Shown here in pieces: positions 33,124 through 36,268 of a DNA stretch of 36,268 nucleotides. The DNA lies in the NCBI GenBank assembly GCA_900541675.1, contig UQKU01000025.1, forward strand, positions 1 to 36,268, in the 5' to 3' direction. The notes below the pieces were generated by a model. It saw only the letters and a list, made by a program, of their open reading frames with translations, was not told the DNA's origin and did no database searches. The first letter of the stretch is position 1. Every line of letters starts with the position of its first letter. This DNA comes from an uncultured Collinsella sp. (lineage in GTDB: Bacteria; Actinomycetota; Coriobacteriia; Coriobacteriales; Coriobacteriaceae). The position numbers and the translations under genes were made by a program.

Positions 33124-34005
33124 ATGAGCAATTGGCTTAAGCTCGAGGGCGATGTCTGCGCCGTGACCGGCGCGCTCGGCGGTATGGGCGTCGAGATTTG
33201 CCGCGAGTTCGCCCGCAACGGCGCCAACGTCGTCTTGCTCGACCTAGACGAGGAGAAGGTCAAGGCAGCAGCCGCCGACCTCGCCGCCGAGTTTGGTATC
33301 CACGCCGAGGGCTACAAGATGAACGCCACCGACGAGGCCGAGGTTCAGGCTGCCGTCGACGCCACCATCGCCAACTTCGGCCGCGTCGACGTTCTCGTCA
33401 ACACCGCCGGCATCCTGCGCTTCGCCGCCATGGAGGACCTGCCGCTAAGCGACTGGGAGCAGGTGCTCAACGTCAACCTCACCGGCTACTTCATCACCTC
33501 GCAGCGCTTTGGTCGCGAGATGATCAAGGCCGGCCAGGGCCGCCTGGTGCACATCTCGACCGTTGCCAGCCACTCCCCCGAAACGTTCTCGGGCGTGTAC
33601 AGCTCCACCAAGGCGGGCGTCAACATGATGTCCAAGATGCTCGCCGCCGAGTGGGGCCCCTACGGCGTCCGCTCCAACTGCGTCGAGCCCTGCTTTGTCA
33701 AGACACCCATGTCGGCAAGCTTTTACGCCGATCCCGAGGTCGAGAAGAGCCGCAGCCGCCTCATCGCCACGCGCCGCATCGGCGAGGTCAGCGATATCGC
33801 CAACGCCGTCATGTTCCTGGCGTCCAAGCGCTCGGACTTTACCACCGGCGACGCCATCAAGGTCGACGGCGGCTTCTCCAACATGATGGGCGACCTCACC
33901 GCCAAGCCCGGCGGCCGCCGCGCCTTTGCCGACAACTACCTCAAGAACAAGGGCGTCGAGCTCTGGTCCGATGAGTCCGGCGTCGCAAAGCCGACTGACC
34001 AGTAA
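33124..34005 (+). CDS. Short-chain dehydrogenase/reductase
   Basis: 293 aa, classical SDR with NAD(P) Rossmann fold. Seen: TGALGGMG at 15-22; acidic LLDLD at the end of strand 2 (38-42), which favours NAD; NTAG at 93-96; catalytic Ser145, Tyr159 and Lys163 (YSSTK); and a C-terminal VDGGFSNMMG. A tail of about 35 residues beyond the usual end (GGRRAFADNYLKNKGVELW) is unusual. Similar enzymes oxidise sugar acids or polyols (for example gluconate 5-dehydrogenase or KduD types). The substrate cannot be fixed. GAAGGGAAG precedes the ATG. First gene of a likely operon with the transporter and oxidoreductase. Confidence 0.9.
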   Translation: MSNWLKLEGDVCAVTGALGGMGVEICREFARNGANVVLLDLDEEKVKAAAADLAAEFGIHAEGYKMNATDEAEVQAAVDATIANFGRVDVLVNTAGILRFAAMEDLPLSDWEQVLNVNLTGYFITSQRFGREMIKAGQGRLVHISTVASHSPETFSGVYSSTKAGVNMMSKMLAAEWGPYGVRSNCVEPCFVKTPMSASFYADPEVEKSRSRLIATRRIGEVSDIANAVMFLASKRSDFTTGDAIKVDGGFSNMMGDLTAKPGGRRAFADNYLKNKGVELWSDESGVAKPTDQ

Positions 34006-34028
34006 ACCAGCCCGGTAGAAAGGGGCGC

Positions 34029-34057
34029 GGGGCAAGCACCTCAGCGGCGTTTGCCCC
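34029..34057 (+). other. Intercistronic hairpin between SDR and MFS genes
   Basis: GGGGCAA/TTGCCCC stem (34029-34035, 34051-34057) with no U-tract. It may be a processing or stability element in an operon mRNA. Confidence 0.5.
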
Positions 34058-34089
34058 TCCCCTCCCCCGTATCGATTAGAAAGAGTCCA

Positions 34090-35346
34090 ATGGCTTCCAC
34101 CAACTCCAACAAGGGTCGCGCCGTCGTGCTTTCCGCCGCGTGCGTCACCATGTTCTTCATCAGCTCCATCGCGCTGTATTCCGTTGTGAGCAAGAACCTG
34201 CTCGCCGTCTATCCCGAGTGGTCCAGCGCTCTTACCTGGGCTTTCCCGGTCTTCCAGACCATCATGGCCGTGACGGGCATCTTCGCCGGCCGCATCTCCG
34301 ATAAGATCGGCCCGCGCAACGTCGTGATCGCTGCCGCCGTGTGCTACGGCGTGGGCTGGTTCATGTCCGGCACCGTCACCGAGCCGTGGCAGTTCTACCA
34401 GTGGTTCTCGCTCGTCGCCGCCATCGGCAACGGCCTGGGCTACAACCCCGCGCTCACCACCGGCCAAAAGTGGTTCATCGACAAAAAGGGCCTCGCCTCC
34501 GGCATCACCCTGGCCGCTTCGACCGCCGGCCCCGCCGTGCTGTCCCCGGTGCTCGCCTCGCTGCTCATCCCGAGCCTTGGCATCTTTGGCGCCCTTAAGG
34601 CACTCGGCGTCATCTTCTTTGTGACGATCGCCGCCTCCGCCCTGTTCCTGAAGGCCCCCGAGGCCGGTTGGCTGCCCGAGGGCTTCGAGGCCCCCAAGGG
34701 CGGCGCGCACGCCGGCACTTTCGGCGACCTCACCCCGGGCGAGATGGTCAAAACCCCGCGCTTCTGGGTCCTCATCGCCACCTTCGCCTTCGCCGCCACC
34801 GCGGGCACCCTGCTCGTGGGCAAGGTTGCCTCCATCGCCGCTGTCCAGCTCTTCGCCGACCCCACGAGCGCCGCGGCCGTCGCCCTCGGCGGCGTGGTCG
34901 TCTCCGTCAACACCTGCGCCAACCTGGTCGGCCGTCTGTCCTTTGGCCAGATCATCGACAAGCTCGGCGCCTACAAGTCGCTGCTCATCAGCCTTGTCGT
35001 CACCATCGTCGCGCTCGTCATCATGTCGATGAGCTTTACGCAGAGCATGTTCTTTGTGGCGCTCGCCCTGCTCGGCTTTAGCTTTGGCGCCCTGCTCGTC
35101 ATCTACCCGCCGCTCACCGGTGGCGCCTTTGGCACCAGCAACATCGGCGTCAACTACGGCATCATGTTTTTGGGCTATGCCGCTTCCACCTGGATCAGCC
35201 AGCCCATCACCGCCGTGCTGTATCACGCCGAGGCCGGCAGCGCCGCCTACCAGCAGTCCTTCTACGGCGCCATTGTGATTGCCGCCATCGCCGTCGTGCT
35301 CACCGTCTACATGATGGTCTCCGACAGCAAGAAGAAGTCCGCTTAG
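34090..35346 (+). CDS. MFS transporter, OFA (oxalate/formate antiporter-like) family
   Basis: 418 aa from the ATG at 34090 (AAAGAG upstream; an earlier in-frame ATG at 34051 lies in the hairpin). Twelve membrane helices. Seen: GRISDKIGPRNVV (motif A after helix 2), GNGLGYNPALTTGQKWFIDKKGLASGITLAASTAGPAVLSPV (helices 4-5, strongly OFA-like), and LTPGEMVKTPRFWVL between the halves. The family imports or exchanges carboxylates. In this operon it most likely brings in the substrate of the adjacent SDR and Gfo/Idh enzymes, perhaps a sugar acid. Confidence 0.9.
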   Translation: MASTNSNKGRAVVLSAACVTMFFISSIALYSVVSKNLLAVYPEWSSALTWAFPVFQTIMAVTGIFAGRISDKIGPRNVVIAAAVCYGVGWFMSGTVTEPWQFYQWFSLVAAIGNGLGYNPALTTGQKWFIDKKGLASGITLAASTAGPAVLSPVLASLLIPSLGIFGALKALGVIFFVTIAASALFLKAPEAGWLPEGFEAPKGGAHAGTFGDLTPGEMVKTPRFWVLIATFAFAATAGTLLVGKVASIAAVQLFADPTSAAAVALGGVVVSVNTCANLVGRLSFGQIIDKLGAYKSLLISLVVTIVALVIMSMSFTQSMFFVALALLGFSFGALLVIYPPLTGGAFGTSNIGVNYGIMFLGYAASTWISQPITAVLYHAEAGSAAYQQSFYGAIVIAAIAVVLTVYMMVSDSKKKSA

Positions 35347-35357
35347 TTTTGCTTGAC

Positions 35358-35382
35358 GCGGCAAGGGCCGTTCTCTTGCCGC
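35358..35382 (+). other. Intercistronic hairpin between MFS and oxidoreductase genes
   Basis: GCGGCAAG/CTTGCCGC stem (35358-35365, 35375-35382), no U-tract. It is the second hairpin of this kind in the operon. Confidence 0.5.
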
Positions 35383-35414
35383 ATTCCACCGGTCACCAGT
35401 ATTAAGGAGTCGAA

Positions 35415-36268
35415 ATGTCTGAGCTCAACCCCGTCCGCATTGCCGTTATCGGCGCCGGTGCCATGGGCCGCAACCACATCCGCTTTGTCACCGAGGAGCC
35501 CGAAGCCGAGCTCGTCGCCATCGCCGACGCCTTTGAGGGCGCCCGCGCCACGGCCGAGGCCGCCGGCGTGCCGTTTTACACCGATCCCGCCCAGATGATG
35601 GACGAGGTCAAGCCCGAGGCCGTCATCATCGCCACCCCCAACGACCTGCATCTGGGCGTTGCCCGCGAGGCCGTGAAGCGCAACATCGTGCCGCTGGTCG
35701 AAAAGCCGATCTCCAATGACCTCGAGGATGCCCAGGCCTTCGCCGCCGAGGCCGAGACCGCCGGCGTGCCCGTGCTCGTGGGCCAGCACCGTCGCCACAA
35801 CCCCTTCGTCAACAAGGCCAAGGAGATCATCGAGTCCGGCGAGCTGGGCAAGCTCACCGTGTCGAGCTTCCACTACATGATCTATAAGAATGACGAGTAC
35901 TTCGATGTCGAGTGGCGCCGCAAGAAGGGTGCCGGCCCGATCCTGGTTAACCTGGTTCACGACGTCGACCTGCTCCGCTATCTGCTGGGCGAGCCCGTTG
36001 CCGTCCAGGGTATGCAGTCCAGCGCCGCCCGCGGTTTTGAGACTGAGGACTCCGCCGTGGTCAACGTCCGTTTTGCCGATGGCGCGCTCGCAAGCATGAC
36101 CATCTCCGATGCCACCGCCAGCCCCTGGAACTGGGAGGCCACCGCTCGCGAGGACCCGCAGTACCGTCCCTTCGACGCCGACGCCTACTTTATCGGCGGA
36201 ACCTTGGGCGCCCTTTCGCAGCCCCGCCTGCGCCAGGTCTCCCACCACCGCGCCCCCAAATGGCCCAA
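35415..36268 (+). CDS. Gfo/Idh/MocA family oxidoreductase (3' end outside window)
   Basis: 284 codons are present and the frame stays open to the window end. AAGGAG precedes the ATG by five bases. Seen: the NAD(P) motif AVIGAGAMGRNH (residues 10-21), ATPNDLHLGVAREAVKRNIVPLVEKPIS with the family EKP at 96-98, and VNLVHDVDLLRYLLGEP with the H-x-x-D pair of the active site. The family dehydrogenates cyclitols or sugars and their derivatives. With the SDR and transporter it suggests stepwise oxidation of an imported polyol or sugar acid. The open end is the window edge, not a truncation I can see. Confidence 0.92.
   Translation, partial: MSELNPVRIAVIGAGAMGRNHIRFVTEEPEAELVAIADAFEGARATAEAAGVPFYTDPAQMMDEVKPEAVIIATPNDLHLGVAREAVKRNIVPLVEKPISNDLEDAQAFAAEAETAGVPVLVGQHRRHNPFVNKAKEIIESGELGKLTVSSFHYMIYKNDEYFDVEWRRKKGAGPILVNLVHDVDLLRYLLGEPVAVQGMQSSAARGFETEDSAVVNVRFADGALASMTISDATASPWNWEATAREDPQYRPFDADAYFIGGTLGALSQPRLRQVSHHRAPKWP

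Noticed and set aside
33445..36248. Long minus-strand frames opposite the SDR, MFS and oxidoreductase genes
   Set aside because: Antisense shadows with glycine-rich, unstructured translations.

Overview
The window looks like chromosomal DNA of a high-GC, gut-type actinobacterium of the class Coriobacteriia, most likely Collinsella or a close relative. This is inferred from the G+C-rich codon use, the gene set, the TTG/GTG starts with strong Shine-Dalgarno sequences, and the many palindromic intergenic repeats. No 16S or marker search could be run. No tRNA, rRNA, CRISPR array, complete insertion sequence or prophage gene was found.

Layout. 78-9572 (minus strand): an F-type ATP synthase operon in the order atpI-like, B, E, F, H, A, G, D, C. 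It is followed, after a strong terminator or attenuator hairpin, by murA and a LytR-CpsA-Psr cell-wall ligase gene. 9853-12922 (minus): upp, glpK and a Sua5/TsaC gene. 13057-13700 (minus): a hicAB toxin-antitoxin pair with an operator-like palindrome on its promoter. 13769-16682 (minus): prmC and prfA, the release factor and its methyltransferase, pushed about 600 bp apart by an AT-rich, repeat-bearing spacer. 16974-21354 (minus): an M20 peptidase and a polar amino-acid ABC importer. 21618-23457 (minus): a LacX-type aldose epimerase and a membrane-anchored protein of unknown function. 23718-25451 (plus): an MFS efflux protein and a low-molecular-weight tyrosine phosphatase. 25622-26768 (minus): a pyridoxal kinase and a small Cys-rich protein. 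27481-31706 (plus): a MarR regulator translationally coupled to a heterodimeric ABC exporter. 32012-36268: a LysR regulator divergent from an SDR dehydrogenase, an MFS carboxylate-type transporter and a Gfo/Idh/MocA oxidoreductase that runs off the window. The last four look like an inducible catabolic locus for a sugar acid, polyol or related compound, substrate unknown.

The most unusual content is between genes. A roughly 150-nt element occurs four times (1-80 truncated, 15466-15617, 21481-21620, 27231-27386), always in the same orientation. It folds into a long outer stem, a 6-bp inner stem, an apical hairpin and a separate 3' hairpin. The stem sequences differ between copies but stay complementary, while short unpaired stretches are conserved, which is the signature of a selected structure. 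Three copies directly abut the stop codon of a minus-strand gene, and the fourth follows a tiny open frame. Other repeat families include a MITE-like element with perfect 26-bp inverted ends, a 50-bp palindrome, a stack of three large inverted repeats after the ABC exporter, and four copies of an 18-bp unit between convergent genes. One palindromic repeat appears to sit in frame inside the M20 peptidase gene.

Protein-level oddities are a PrmC with an acidic insertion of about 120 residues, an ABC exporter subunit whose Walker A lysine is an asparagine, and a HicB antitoxin with an excisionase-like C-terminal domain.
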